Made by a program: the position numbers and the translations under genes. Below, in pieces: positions 43,272 to 57,478 of a DNA stretch of 64,000 nucleotides (the stretch's first letter is position 1; each line of letters opens with the position of its first letter). The stretch lies in the NCBI GenBank assembly GCA_933207985.1, contig OW240913.1, positions 98,243,265 through 98,307,264 of the forward strand, read 5' to 3'. The stretch is from Pelobates cultripes (taxonomy: Eukaryota > Chordata > Amphibia > Anura > Pelobatidae). The notes beneath the pieces are model-generated. The model was not told where the DNA came from, made no database searches, and saw only the letters and a list, made by a program, of their open reading frames with translations.

Positions 43272-44174
43272 TATTTAACAGAGCATGTATAACATAATTT
43301 TAAATCAAACACACTGTGCAACAAGAGAGCAATAAACGTTTTTCAGGAAGTGTTCAGGGAGGCTGTTTAAGTAACAGCCAGTAGAGTGGAGGTATGATGA
43401 AGGCTACTTAACTTTATATCCTGTGATTTGGGGATCACTAGTGTTTTTAGGTAAGGCACTGCAGAACTAAATAAAGAGATATGAAAATAAAAACTTAGTT
43501 AAATAAATATTCAAGGCTAAAAAGTAATATGGATTTGAAATCTTACTGTTAATATATAAGGGTATTAAATGTTATATATTAAAATAGCAAATGTTGTATT
43601 AATCCTTTGCAAGAAGACCCTAAGAACAATAACAGGTAATGATGCAGTTTTTATGTTGTCATAAATGCAAGGGTCCTCCAATATAAGTAGTCAAACTCTT
43701 CTGAAGTAGTTTGACTTCTTTCCTAAAGTCTGCTGGGCACTGCTTCCCTTTTTTGCTCTGGAGAACCAGAAGCTCCTGCTAAGAGCTCCTGTTAGCTCTC
43801 CTAAGTTGAGCCCTGATGTGCATGGCCAGCTCATAGAATGTAAGCTGAGACTGTAGGCTTAACTCAGGCAGAAAGAGCTCTTGCCAGGAAGAGTACTCAG
43901 CAGACTCCATGTAACTATTCTAAAATACTAGCACTAGAAATACTAGCACACTGTGTTTATGATGCTTGGAGCGTTCCTTTAAGGACTGTCTAAGCCTAAG
44001 TCATCAAATAAAACCTTTATTCAAAATTGGAACATCCCATTCATTTAGTGAAAGCATAATTTCGTTCATCAGCTAAAACTAAATAAACAGAAAATACTTC
44101 TGAGTGGTGCTTGGTCATTAACCCCTTCCCGACACAAGACAGAAAGTTTCTGTCACGGCAGTTCTACCCTTAAA

Positions 44175-44260
44175 GGCGCATTTATAAAGTGCCAACATAT
44201 TCCGCAGCACTGTACAATTAGGGTAGAACATACAATATGAACAGACCAAGATAGGGCTTG
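44175..44260 (-). mobile_element. L2-like tail fragment
   Basis: ATTTATAAAGTGCCAACATA and TCCGCAGCACTGTACAATTA match the reverse L2-like tail at 11605-11945. Confidence 0.55.
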
Positions 44261-45302
44261 GGAAAAAAATTTGGTCCTGGCATTTTTGCATCACAGCAGC
44301 CCACTGATTGAGTGTATTCCAGACATCTTCTTTATGAACTTTCCAATGTTGCAACTGGTCGCCTTGACATGGGGAAGTAAGTAGGAAGCATTAAAGGAAG
44401 ATGCAAGAGGAAAGATGTATATAATGTATTTGTTCCATTCAGTGCATACATACTGCAAAAAATAGAGTTTTAGATCCAATGTTAATGACTCATACTATGC
44501 TCTTTTCTCCTAATGCTATACTAATTACTGATATAGTAACCAAAGGACCCGCCTTACAGCTCTGTGCATGCTTTCAGGATTTATGTGGATCAATACTTGG
44601 CTTAAGTGGAGTCCAGTTTTCTGTTACATGAAGCAATAGCGCCATAAATCTTCATGAATACTGTATGGTCTGTCCACCATAAAAACTTTAGATGGCACGA
44701 TAAGCTTCTGTTAGTGGTACATATGTACACGCAATACTTACATTGAAAAAAGTCACCAAATTATATATCAAAGGGTGATATATGTACCTACAAATGGCAT
44801 ATGCATGCTTCTAAATAGCTACAGGTAATTACTATGAGTGGCTGTATGCAGTGAGTCATCAAATCAGCAATATCTGTTGGATGATTATGGCTGCCATGTT
44901 TGTAGTTTTGGGACTGCACTATCCCTAAATAGTAAGTGTGGGAAAATGTATTTTACATTCATATTGTTTTATATTTTAAGAAACTTATTATTTCATTATA
45001 TTGTTAAAACTATGAATTAATGTTCTTGTCTATAAAAAAGCAAGTCTATAATTATCATTTGTATATCAAGCAAGAATATAATTTCCTGTCTATGTTCATG
45101 ATAATGTTTTGCATTTTTTTCCCATCACTGTGATAAAATTCATTTCAGACTCAATTTTTTTTTTTTTGTCTAATTGACATCAAAGAGTAAATTATCGGCA
45201 CAGGTAGCACTGCACGTATTTACAAGGAAAATTATACTGAGCGAAAGCAATATGAAAGTGTCACCATTCAGTTGTGCAGAAATTATTTAACTGTGTATTA
45301 AG

Positions 45303-45382
45303 GGACAGGTCCCTTGCACTCTAGCTATAATAACCACTTTAAAGAGATTAAGTGGTTATGATGCCCGGAGTCTTACTTTCTG
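45303..45382. mobile_element. Short TTAA-flanked hairpin (possible MITE remnant)
   Basis: TTAA at 45299-45302 and 45383-45386 enclose ATAACCACTTTAA / TTAAGTGGTTAT inverted arms. The termini are poorly conserved. Confidence 0.35.
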
Positions 45383-46949
45383 TTAAATACTGGTAGCCAC
45401 CAAGAGGAGCAACATGAAATGTACACACAGCTTGCAAAAGTATACTAAATTCTGGGATCTAGTCGCTAAAATGTAGGAAGTGTCTTGGAGAGCTTTCCAA
45501 TCTGAACTGTTTGTTGAATAGACCCTTACATGGTTATGACAAAGTGCTTTTGTTACCACCAATACTGGCATCAACAGTAGATGTCCTGCAAGGTATACTT
45601 TTATTGAATCTTTCTTAGGTCTTTAGAAAAATTACAAATGTACAGGAGTCCATGGCAACCTAGGTAAAAAAAACAAAAAAACATATGCAAGTTAGCTGTA
45701 AACTAATTTTCTTGGATCTTAACGAAGCAAAAATTAAAATATACAAAATATGGAATATCCAATTTCCAAACACTAACTATAAAGTATCATTATTATATAC
45801 ATAACTTATATTTAACTTGCCACAGTCAATAGTGCAACACTATACAAAAAAATTGTGGTTTCCAGCAGCTCTGTCACGCCCCTACAAAAAGATAATTTCA
45901 TAAGAATGAAATCTACCTTTTGCTGCACCCCTGGTCACGGCACTGGAAGCGGATATGCAAAGACCCCAGAAGGTGACAGAGTGGTTTTAACAATGACAAA
46001 ATACAATAGGCTCTATCCTCCTCACCAATGATAACAGCTGTGAGACACACAAAACACCATATCCCACTGTAGCACTTAGGTCCAAGGTCAACTGGGCATT
46101 GACTGTTACATGTTGGGAAAGTAATGCAGTAGCTGTGCAAGAGAATATTGGAATGTTTATTACTACCCTACCAAACAAAGGGTTAAGGGGAATGCTTGTT
46201 GGGTATAACAACCCTTAAATCATTCAATACACCTGTTTTTGGGTGGAGAGTCACAATCACTTTGAGTGTCCCATGCCTGATGCCCACGATGCACCATGTG
46301 TAAGAGAAATGTGTTCCCTTACTTTATTATGGCTAGTTGAAAGAACCCAATTTACATTTCTAATTCTAAACTTCTAAGGGTTGGCCTTAGAAGAAAAGAG
46401 AACATATGAAAAGGTATCCAATACTTCCACAAATCATGGTCAGAAACATTGAACTGTGGTCACATGTTTGAATTTCATCTAAACAGAGCCCTAAGTATTC
46501 ACTCATGTTTGAAGTCAGATCTGCTAAGAAACAGTATAATGGGCCATAGCTGTTGATTTATGCACTCCTTTTGATTGACACCTACTTGTGATAGTGAAAT
46601 TGGCTGTTGAATTTTATTCAATTTGTCAGTGTTGTGACATCAATTACTTGCATTTTTTTCAATGGCAAATGATTATATCCTGTCAGATTAAACGGAATTA
46701 AAACATCATATCTGAATACTAAATAGTGTTCTATAGATCTATTGGCAAAATAAGGAATCATAGCTATATATCTTGTCTTGCATGTACATTGGAACAAACT
46801 CCAATATGTACAGAAACAATCAATTATGTATGAGTTTGTCAAGTCAAGCCTGTAATAAAATTAAGCTTTTGCATAGTATTTTTCACTGAAAATCTGTCTG
46901 GAGCTTTCTTTATGTGAACCAATTACTTTCCTTTTCATGCTTGAAGTTC

Positions 46950-47760
46950 ATCATAATCAACATCTAGATGCTTTGGAATTGTACAGATGATAATTTATTT
47001 TTAGTACAAGATGAGAAGTTAAAAAGGAGGTTGATATCTAGACGATATCCATCACGAACTATTAAGAGTTCCCTTAACATTGCTAAAAACAGAAATAGAA
47101 GTGAGTTACTCTAACAATGGAAAAGTGGTATAAGAGAAAGTTGGAATGAGATGGTTTACTTTTCTATTCCCTTTAGCACCTAGTTTAAAGTCCTCAAGTC
47201 AATAATTAGGCAGAATCTACCAATTTTGTGTGGGGATGAATTGATGGCATCATTTGTACAGGATAACATTTTATTAGTGGATAGAAAAGTGCCTACTTTA
47301 ACCAATTGAATTGTATCAAGTCTTTTTTTTAAGTAATGAAGTTAGAAGGAAAATTGATAACGTTTTTCACAAATGTGGTTTGAATCCCTGCAAATCTTAC
47401 AATTTTGCTCTGATTATCCTGTCTTTTTTTGAAGGTTACTGGAAAGGATAGCCCATTTGCACATTTATCCATTGTAATATGAGATTTGTTGTGCACTTAA
47501 TAACTTGCACTTGTGGGCAAAATGAAATAGAAAGAGGATGTTAAGGCCTCTAGGGGATGTCTTGATCCATGTTCTTTCCAGGAGGGAAATATTCTGAATC
47601 TTCACTTTTGAGACCAGGGTTCCTTGTGGATTGAATGTGCAGTGGGACATTTCCTTCATATATTAAACTTGGTTACCCTGAGAGGAACCATTAGATCATT
47701 GATATTACAGTTACCCAAATGGTTGGTCATTTGGGTAACTGTATTATCTATAATTTTGGT
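46950..47760 (+). pseudogene. Penelope RT thumb and GIY-YIG remnant (PLE-D)
   Basis: The plus strand reads WNCTDDNLFLVQDEKLKRRL, SRRYPSRTIKSSLNIAKNRN, then FKVLKSIIRQNLPILCGDEL, then GLNPCKSYNFALI (Cys-rich linker) and, from about 47475, MRFVVHLITCTCGQNEIERG, which corresponds to the VIYLLKCPCRLEYEGRT start of the GIY-YIG domain in the PLE at 63.5 kb. Frame changes and stops are numerous. The remnant ends just before a TTAA-flanked MITE. The RT palm was not recognised upstream. Confidence 0.65.
47706..47743. repeat. Perfect 16-bp-arm hairpin
   Basis: TACAGTTACCCAAATG (47706-47721) is the exact reverse complement of 47728-47743, with a 6-nt loop GTTGGT. Confidence 0.9.
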
Positions 47761-47778
47761 AACATATACTATACTTAA

Positions 47779-48219
47779 GGGACACTATAGTCACCAAAAC
47801 AACTTTAGCTTAATGAAGCAGTTTTGTGCAGAGATCATGCCTCTATATCACTGCTCAGTTATCTGCCCTTTAGGAGGGAATTCACTTTTGTTTCTGTCCA
47901 TGCACACCTCTCCTGGTTTTGACTGCCTGTATAAAAAAAATGGTTTCATTTTTAATCAGATGTTAACATGCTTTAAATGTTTTTATCTACTGCTCTGTGA
48001 ATTGAGATTTACAGCAAGCTATTAACAGTGCAGGAAATAAGACATTCTAAATTAAAAGAATTTGTAAAAAGGAAGTATAAACATTAGCTCTCACTTTAAA
48101 GGAAGGGCCTGAGGGAGGCTGTGTAAGTCATATACATTAAGGTGTGACTAGGGCTGTATAAACAGTGGTTTAACTGTCAAAGCTGCTTCATAAGTTGTTT
48201 TGATGTCTATAGTGTTCCT
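47779..48219. mobile_element. piggyBac-type MITE
   Basis: TTAA at 47775-47778 and 48220-48223. The termini GGGACACTATAGTCACC and TGTCTATAGTGTTCCT are inverted repeats, followed inward by CAAAACAACTTTAGC / GCTGCTTCATAAGTTGTTTTG. Confidence 0.85.
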
Positions 48220-48527
48220 TTAAATATATGTATTGCACAATTAGTGAACACATTTTAATCAATACTTTGTGTATCCATCTTTGTTAAAATCTGAGTGTGA
48301 GTTTGGAGAAAACATGGTAAGGGATCTGAGACCATGCCTCCATATGGAATATCGCCAGATCCTTCAAATGTCACAGTCAATGCTGGCGGACTCTCCTCTT
48401 AAGTTTACCCCATAGTGTTTTGGGAGCAGAATCTTGATTTTATTGTTAGTAAACCATTTTTGTGTTGATTTTGTATGTTTTTAATCATTGTTGTCTTGTT
48501 GGAAGATCCAACCACTATCTATATTAA

Positions 48528-48768
48528 AGAGACATCTTATTGAAGGGGTCTTTATGCAGTCCCTGTTCCCTTAGCCATGCAATGTAAAACATTACAGTTT
48601 TAGAGAAGCTACAATGTTTACCTTGCAGGGCTCTAGTGGCTGTCTACCAGATAGTCACTATAGTTGCTTCCTGCAGTTTCACAGAGTTTAACTCCACAAT
48701 GCAATGCTGGACATTGTATGAGGATGCCTATTTTCTTCAAAATTCCCACCCTAATGCTATAGTGTTCT
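48528..48768. mobile_element. piggyBac-type MITE within Tc1 copy 4
   Basis: TTAA at 48524-48527 precedes AGAGACATCTTATTGAAGG; the right end reads CTAATGCTATAGTGTTCTTT with the second TTAA mutated (TTGA). Tc1 coding resumes on both sides. Confidence 0.55.
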
Positions 48769-49749
48769 TTTGAGATTTTTGACAGAGGCAGTCAGTTGTT
48801 CATTTAATGTCTGTTATTTGATAGAGTCCATGATGCCATATATACTAGCAACATGTCCATGTCCTCTGGCAGAAAACAGCTCCAATCCATTAAAAAGCCA
48901 CCACTATATTTAACTGAGGGCATAAAGTACGTTTCCATATGGCTACCTCTCTGTGTCCGTCAAACTCACCATTTGGTGCTTATTGCCAAAAAAAGCTCGA
49001 TTTTGGTTTCATATGACAATAGAATCTGTAGTATCTGGCAAACTGAAAATGCTTGAGTTCGTTTTTGGATGAGAGTAGAGGCTTTTTTTTTTATTGAAGT
49101 ACTTCCAAACAACTTTGGTAATGCAGCAATGTATTGGATTGTAGTTTTGGAGATTTTCTGACCCCAAGATTAGTGATGCACCGAACGGTTCGCTGGCGAA
49201 CAGTTCCTTGTGAATATAGCGTGTTCGCGTCCGCCTCGGACGGCGAACACATGCGCGGTTCGATCCGCCCCCTATTCGTCATCATTGAGTAAACTTTGAC
49301 CCTGTACCTCACAGTCAGCAGACACATTCCAGCCAATTAGCAGCACACCCTCCCTAGCAGACCCTACCACCTACTGGACTGCATCCATTTTAGATTCATT
49401 CTCAAGCTGCATGCTTAGTGAGAGGAGGGAAAGTGTAGCTGTTGATTAGATAGGGAAATGCATAGCTAGGTTAGGGTATAGAGTGTCCACTACAGTCCTG
49501 AAGAACTCATCTGATCTCTGCTTTAAGGACAGCACACCAAAAAGCCCTTTTTAGGGCTAGAACATCAGTCTGCTTTTTTTTTTTCTGTGTAATGTAATTG
49601 CAGTTAGTTGTCTGCCACTGCTGCCAGCTTCTGTGTCAGGCTCACAGTGGATACTGTGCCCAGTGCCACCACTCACTCACTGGTGTCACAATAGCTTGCA
49701 TTTAAAAACAAAAAACTTTTTTCACTGTTATAGATTGAATAGCAGTCAG

Positions 49750-51049
49750 TGTCACGAACGCACCCTACTCCAAGAGTGTGCGTGACGTAGTTGTGGTGGT
49801 GAAAGGGTTAAAGTACACTATTTGTCTGCACTAGACCGGAAATAATGACAAAATCCCCCTTTAACACCACCCACACTTAAACATAATAATATAACTATTA
49901 CTACTTTAACGCTGCCACCACCAAGACAATTTATAAATGGGGTGCCTTGGTCCCCCAGGTAAATCAATAATAAAAACCCATCAAATATTACTTAGCACAA
50001 TATTTAAGGAATTATAAAAATACTAACTAGTCTCTTCAGGTAACGTGATTCTTAACCAGACAAAGGCAAAACTTAATAAATGAATGTTTATTATGAGCAA
50101 AAGATAGTCACAGTGCATATAAAAATATATGATAAACAAATTATTTACACCAACAACAGATAAAAACAAAAAGGATAAAATACAGAAGTCCTAATTACTC
50201 ACTTAGGTTTTCAAAGTACAACTTCTGTCCAGGGGGTCTCTGGCAAGGAAAGATGGTGACTCACCCAAAATTAGATCTTGGCCCCAAGCAAGTACACAAA
50301 CACCCTTCAGGATCATTAGATATATACCCTGTGGTTTATCAAGTCTTGCCCAGGGGTGGAGTTAAGGCATACCTACAGTAATAACTGACCACCTCCTTTG
50401 TTCCAGACCACTGTCAATCCAAATGGAAACATTTGACTCTATCTTCTTTTTTGTACCTGCCACAGAAATAATAATTGCATCTACAAATTTGTTATTATTT
50501 TCCCATTCCATAGACATGTTGCACGTCCCACCCACGATCCAATAGGACGGACATCACAATTCCTTTCCCTAGGGTCAAGTTAGGCCACTCATGTTTGGAC
50601 TTGGTTAGAAGATGGCGCTTGTCACATTCCAAATATAACAAAAATGAGGCTTAATTATTATTCTGTGGGGGTAAATATGAATGTTTTTTGTCCTTCATTT
50701 GGATATGATACTAGAACAAAGCTAATGGCATTTACATATCAAAGAGATTTACTCACCACTTACAAAGTACAGGCCAAATGGATGAAGAGACATTCAGACT
50801 TTTTCCAAGTGTAGAACCTCACACCTTGCAGACTTCACATCCATACAGTAAAATCCTTTTCACATTCCTATGCCATTCACACTACCCCTTCTGTCATCTG
50901 CCCTCTGTGGGGGTCCCAGCTTCAAAAGATGTAACCCCTGTTGACCTCAGCAATAGCATCTCTGTAATTTGTGCCATTTACTACAAGAAATCACATTAAA
51001 AGATGATATTCCATAGTGTCATAATAAATTATACACCCTTGCCGTGACA
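49750..51049. mobile_element. Solo LTR (1,300 bp) with GTCAG duplication
   Basis: It starts TGTCACGAACGCACCC and ends CTTGCCGTGACA, with GTCAG at 49745-49749 and 51050-51054. Both flanks are the repeat AGCAGTCAGTGTC of the hAT element. TG..CA ends plus a 5-bp duplication mark an LTR retrotransposon reduced to one LTR. ATAATAAATT near 51020 may be part of a polyadenylation region if read on the plus strand. The family is unidentified. Confidence 0.9.
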
Positions 51050-51054
51050 GTCAG

Positions 51055-52820
<1,766 letters not shown>

Positions 52821-53400
52821 TTGTGATTTAGGAATGTTAGGACTGTTTAATTTTCCATGGGAGTTTTGCCATGGATCCCCCTCCGGCATGCCACAGTCCA
52901 GGTGTTAGTCCTCTTGAAACAACTTTTCCATCACTATTGTGGCCAGAAAGAGTCCCTGTGTGTTTTAAAATTCGCCTGCCCATTGAAGTCTATGGCGGTT
53001 CGCCCGGTTCACCAGTTCACGAACATTTGCGGAAGTTCGCGTACGACGTTCGCGAACCGAAAATTTTGTGTTCACAACATCACTACCCAAGATAAAATCC
53101 ACTTCTGCGCTTTCCAGCTGTGATCCTTGGAGATTTTTTGGCCACTCAAAACATTGAGACAATATAGACACACATACACTTTCAGGTTGTTTCATAACAT
53201 TTGACTGGAACTTCTTAACTATTGCTTTTGCAATTTTCTTATAGCCACCTCCAATTTTGTAAAGCTCAACAACCTTTTGCTAAATTCCTTGGTCTTACCC
53301 ATTGTGATGAATGACTAAGGGAATTAGGCCTGTGACATATTTAGAGACCTGTGAAACAGGAAGTCATGGTTAAACAAGTTACTGTTCCTAGTGTGATAGA

Positions 53401-53811
53401 ATTTATCTTGATTCCAAGGCTCAAGCTTATAGGTGGCATACAATGATATCCTATATTAAAATTGGCTTTCAGGACTTGATGCTTAAAACGACACTTAAGA
53501 CCATATATGTCTAGTTCCAGGAGCAGATAGCCCCTATCTGAGATGTCTCTTCTCTAATTATTTTGTTCTTTCTCTGAACTTATTTGTTATATGTACATTT
53601 TTTTAAATTTAAATAATGGTTACTAGACACTGTTCCACACAAGCGCAAAACAGATTAGTACAATGTTACTTTGTCACCAAAGTAAAATGGGCCACTATAA
53701 GCAGAAGCAATTTACAAAACTAACCGATATGCTGTTCTGAAAAGGAATTACTTTTTTAATATCAATAAGCAGGATTCACAGATAATTGGCAAAAGAGCGC
53801 ATTAAATCCTC
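53401..53811. other. No recognised features
   Basis: AT-rich spacer between Tc1 copy 4 and the R3HCC1L-like fragment. Confidence 0.35.
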
Positions 53812-54254
53812 AGTCTTAAATTCCGCAGGAAAATCGTAGATCTCAATCATGTGCGGCAAATCGAAATCATCCATTTCTGGTTCTTTAGGTTCGTAGTCGT
53901 AATAGTTAAATCTGGATGCCTGTATGGTCTTTGCAGATCTTCCAAAAGATGAGGGTCAAGACAGTCTCCATCATCAGTGAATATGGTATCCCAGCTTTCA
54001 GCATCATCACAACTTCCATCACACTGAGCTGAGCTGTCTTTTGAAGTTTCACAATAAGTCGTACATGGTCTTTCCACACTGTCCTCTTTCTTGGTCTTGT
54101 TACTTAATTCATCGTCAGTCCCCTCCAGTGTACAATCAATCATTGTATTATGTATGTTTGGTTCCTGCAGATCATCTGAGCAGCTTATGCCTATTTGAGA
54201 ACTCACACATAGTACAGCAGACACTGGTTCTTGAACCATATATTTCCCTGCCAT
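53812..54254 (-). pseudogene. R3HCC1L: R3HCC1L-like gene fragment (frameshifted)
   Basis: The minus-strand frame runs MAGKYMVQEPVSAVLCVSSQ to DDAESWDTIFTDDGDCLDPH, then in the next frame KTIQASRFNYYDYEPKEPEM, DDFDLPHMIEIYDFPAEFKT and EDLMRSFANY, followed by a stop. The acidic DDGDCLDP motif and the YYDYEPKEPE to IEIYDFPAEFKTEDL run are what I recall of the C-terminal half of R3HCC1L, a coiled-coil/R3H protein linked to RNA binding and the exon-junction complex. One missing base at about 53946 (LLEDL to KTIQ) shifts the frame. There is no splice acceptor at its right edge, where gypsy integrase sequence begins within about 20 bp. A retrocopy or a transduced fragment fits better than a live exon, though a sequencing error cannot be excluded. 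Confidence 0.6.
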
Positions 54255-54261
54255 TCATTAT

Positions 54262-54362
54262 TATCTTATTATTATTGCATGGTATTCCGCTTAATATTAT
54301 GTCGGATAAGGGTTCCCAGTTTGTGTCACGATTTTGGAGAGCACTTAACATATAGTTGGGTA
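54262..54362 (+). pseudogene. Ty3/gypsy integrase scrap
   Basis: LHGIPLNIMSDKGSQFVSRF and WRALNI, then GIEL in a further frame, is the second-Asp segment of gypsy integrases (usually G-x-P-x-x-I-x-SD-R/K-G-x-QF). Only about 33 residues remain. The orientation is opposite to the R3HCC1L-like fragment it touches. Confidence 0.7.
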
Positions 54363-54365
54363 TTG

Positions 54366-54880
54366 AACTTTACATAGTTGCATAGCTGAAAAGAGACTTG
54401 CGTCTATCAAGTTCAGCCTTACTCACATATGTTTTTGCTGTTTATCCAATAGAAGGCAAAAAAACCTAGTCTGAAGCGCTTCCAATTTTGCAACAAACTA
54501 GGAAAAAATTCCTTCTTGACCCCAAAATAGTAGTCAGATGTCTCCTTGGATCAAGCAGCTATTACCCCACTAATGAGAAATTATATCCCTGTATGTTATG
54601 TTTTTGCATGTATGTATCCAATTGCAGTTTAAACATCTGTATGGACTGTGATAAAACCACCTCTTCAGGGAGAGAATTCCATATCCTTATTGCTCTTACT
54701 GAAAAAAAAACCTTTTCTTTGCCTTAGATGAAATCTCATTTCTTCCAGCCTAAATGTGTGACCTTGTGTCCTATGTATAGTCCTCTTTATGACTAGATAT
54801 CCAGATAATCATACTTTGCATATCCCTGGCACATTGCTTATTTTATCACCTTTGTCCATCATGTTAAAAGTAAATTTAAC
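54366..54880 (-). mobile_element. CR1-type 3' UTR segment
   Basis: It begins TTACATAGTTGCATAGCTGA and AAAGAGACTTGCGTCTATCA, then CAAAAAAACCTAGTCTGAAG and TTCCTTCTTGACCCCAAAAT. The same family tail is at 59120-59239 in the opposite orientation. Frames across it are not coding. Confidence 0.65.
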
Positions 54881-55639
54881 CAGCTCAGGCCCATATATCT
54901 TTCTTGTTTTTTGTTTAATGGTTTTATTTCCCTACTTGAATACCTATGTCTTATCTCTGTAATTTTCACTCCAGCCTTTGTTTTTCCTTAAATGACCTTA
55001 AATCAAATGTCCATAGTTGCATCTCCCCCATCTGACCCTAATGTATATCTCTCTCCCACATTCTGATTTTAAACAGGCCAAGCCCAGCAAATAACCAAGA
55101 GCTCCATCAGCTGTTCCACTGCCATTTGCAACAGGTAGCCTTCTGGAAGACTGATCCCCCCACCCTACCCCTCACCCACCCCATGCTCATTTCCTCATTT
55201 ATAGATAGTCTCCTACGCAACTTTCCTTCTCCAGAAATGACAGGTGCAAACACTGATCAGCACACCCTTCCAATCTCTTAACCCTATTGAATACATACCC
55301 TCTCTCCCTACAAATGGCTATATATCACACACCAATATTATATATTTTGATGTAATTTTTAATTTTTGTTTTTCACTATTTGTGTTTCATTTTCATCTAC
55401 ACACATCATACCACTAACATGAATCCAAATATAAACTGTTATTCTTAATAACCCGTTTCTCAATCCAATGTTTTTTGCTTTACTACTACCATAAGCACAC
55501 ACCTCAAACTGGAAAACAAATTATCATACACCATGGCCTGCTCTGTTGCTGTAACTTATCTTCTGAGTGCTGGTGGAGAGGTTTAAAAAAAAATAGCCCT
55601 CCTACCCCCACCTTATAAAAAATTATAAAATATCCCATT
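54881..55639. other. No recognised gene
   Basis: AT-rich left part; the right part is probably the 5' UTR of the L2 element that becomes recognisable at about 55640. Confidence 0.35.
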
Positions 55640-56238
55640 CACTATATGGCCAAACAAAAATGATGTCCAAATTCCTATTCCTTATGTTACTTGCCCTTGC
55701 AAATGATATGGAGTCTAACCCTGGTGCCCCAACTAATTCTAGTCCTACTCTCCCCACTAAAAAAGGCCTCTCTTTTGTGCACTGGAACATCCATAGCGTA
55801 CTCCCTAAACTGGATGCACTGCAAGCCTGGTGTTCCCATTAAAACCAAAAATCCTTGTGCTCTCGGAATCATGGTTAACAAATAAAATAAAAGATTCCGC
55901 CATTGCAATACAGGGTTATTCATGTTTTAGAAATGACAGAGCAAAGAGAGGAGGAGGCATTGTTATTTATGTTAATAATTCAATAAAGTTTACCTCCTTA
56001 CAAAACTTTAGCCCTCTTGACACCTTTGATTTCCTTTCTGGCACAATTGAGATCTCGTGTAAATCAATCATTGTTGCAGGAATCTACCACCCAGGGCCGG
56101 TGCAAGGATTTTTGCCGCCCTAGGCAAAAGTAAAGTTTGACGCCCCCCTCCTCCCCCCCGTGACATCGCAATGCCCCACCCATATGACCTGCCATGTTAA
56201 CTAACGCTAGTGCTGCAGTGCCGCTGTGTTTACATTAA

Positions 56239-56315
56239 AAGGCCTGCAGGGACAGGCTATAGACACCAGGACCACTACATTAAGGTGCAGTGGTTCTGGG
56301 GACTATAGTGTTTCT
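56239..56315. mobile_element. Short piggyBac-type MITE
   Basis: TTAA at 56235-56238 and 56316-56319 encloses GACAGGCTATAGACACCAGG and CTGGGGACTATAGTGTTTC, with a CCACTACATTAAGGTGCAGTGG hairpin-like centre. Confidence 0.55.
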
Positions 56316-56579
56316 TTAATGTGAGGTAAATTAGAGATTAGTGCCACGAATAATATACTAGATTACCTACTTACAAGCAGATGAGGATGATGATGGGCTC
56401 TAGCTGCAGTCTGGCTCCACTGGTCTGGTGTATAACAGGATCTCTGGAGGCTGTTTGTAACTGTGGTCACACAAATCAATGTTCTGGGAGAACGAGAAGC
56501 AGCTCCATTTTTTGGGGGCCCTTTACACAGCTCAAGGTCTGGGTCCCAGGGTCCACCTTCATTTTCCACCAATGAGTTT

Positions 56580-56930
56580 GTTCACAGGGGATGGAGTGTG
56601 TAGGGAATGTCCTGATTTGTGTGTAAGGAATGCATTTTGTGAATCTGTGTTTGTATGTGTAAGGGCTGCAAGGTGTGTTTCTGTGTATGTAAGGGATGAA
56701 GTGTGTGAGTCTGTAAGGGGTGCATTGAGTGTGTGTAAGGAATGCATTGTGTGTTTCTGTGTGTGCAAGGGATGCATTGTGTGTAAGGGTTGCATTGCGT
56801 GTGTGTGTGTAATGCATTGTGTGTGTAATGCATTGTGTGTTTTTCTGTGTGCAAGGGGTTCATTGTCTTTGTGTGTAAGGGGTGCATTGTGTGTGATTGT
56901 GATTGTGTGTGTGTGTGATGGATGTCAATC
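56580..56930. repeat. TG-rich minisatellite (TGTGTAAGGGATGCATTG-like)
   Basis: Degenerate units of about 18-30 bp around GTGTGTAAGGGATGCATTGT. Similar in style to 12960-13250. Confidence 0.8.
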
Positions 56931-57478
56931 TCTCCCCCCTCCCTTGTCACTCTCTTCTCCCCCCCTCCCTTGTTACTCTCATTCCCCCTCCCTCCCCTGT
57001 CACTCCCCCCTCCCTGTCAATTTCTCTCTCCCCGTCAATTCCCCTCCCTGTCAATGTCTCCCCCCCTGTTAGTTTCTTTCCCCCCCACCTCCCTGTTAGT
57101 TTATTTCTCCCCCCTCCCCTGTCAGTTTCTTTCTTCCCCCCTCCCCTCCCCTCCCTGTTTCTTTCTTCCCCCTCCCTGTTTCTTTCTTCCCCCTCCTTCC
57201 CTGTTTCCTTCTCCCCCTCCCTCCCTGTTTCCTTCTCCCCCCTCCCTCCCTCTTTTTCCCCCTCCCTCCGTTTCTTTCTTCCCCCTCCCTCCGTTTCCTT
57301 CTCCCCCCTCCCTCCTTCCCTGTTTCCTTCTCCCCCTCCCTCCCTGTTTCCTTCTCCCCCTCCCTCCCTCTTTCTTCCCCCTCCCTCCCTGTTTCTTTCC
57401 CCTCCCTCCCTCCCTGTTTCTTTCTTCCCCCTCCCTCTGTTTCCTTCTCCCCCTCCCTCCCTGTTTCTTTCTCCCCCT
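56931..57478. repeat. Polypyrimidine tract with CCCTCCCTG units
   Basis: Over 500 bp almost only C and T on the plus strand, in CCCTCCCTGTTTCTTTCTTC-like units. It stops at the gap, so it probably caused the assembly break. The open frames here (Pro/Ser/Phe-rich) are artefacts. Confidence 0.9.

Larger units (their letters stand above)
42147..43978. mobile_element. piggyBac-type MITE interrupted by a PLE unit
   Basis: TTAA at 42143-42146 and 43979-43982 flanks termini GTGATACTCCAAACACCA and TGATGCTTGGAGCGTTCCT, which are related inverted repeats. About 1,014 bp in the middle is a separately duplicated PLE insertion, leaving some 800 bp of MITE. Confidence 0.6.
43983..46949. other. Mostly featureless AT-rich DNA
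   Basis: Only small repeat pieces are visible: an L2-like tail at 44175-44260 and a short TTAA-flanked hairpin at 45303-45382. Other open frames show no recognisable domain; the right-hand part may belong to the PLE remnant that begins near 46950. Confidence 0.35.

Noticed and set aside
53812..54254. Live exon of R3HCC1L
   Set aside because: A frameshift, no clear splice acceptor and direct contact with a gypsy fragment make a pseudogene fragment more likely; kept as such.
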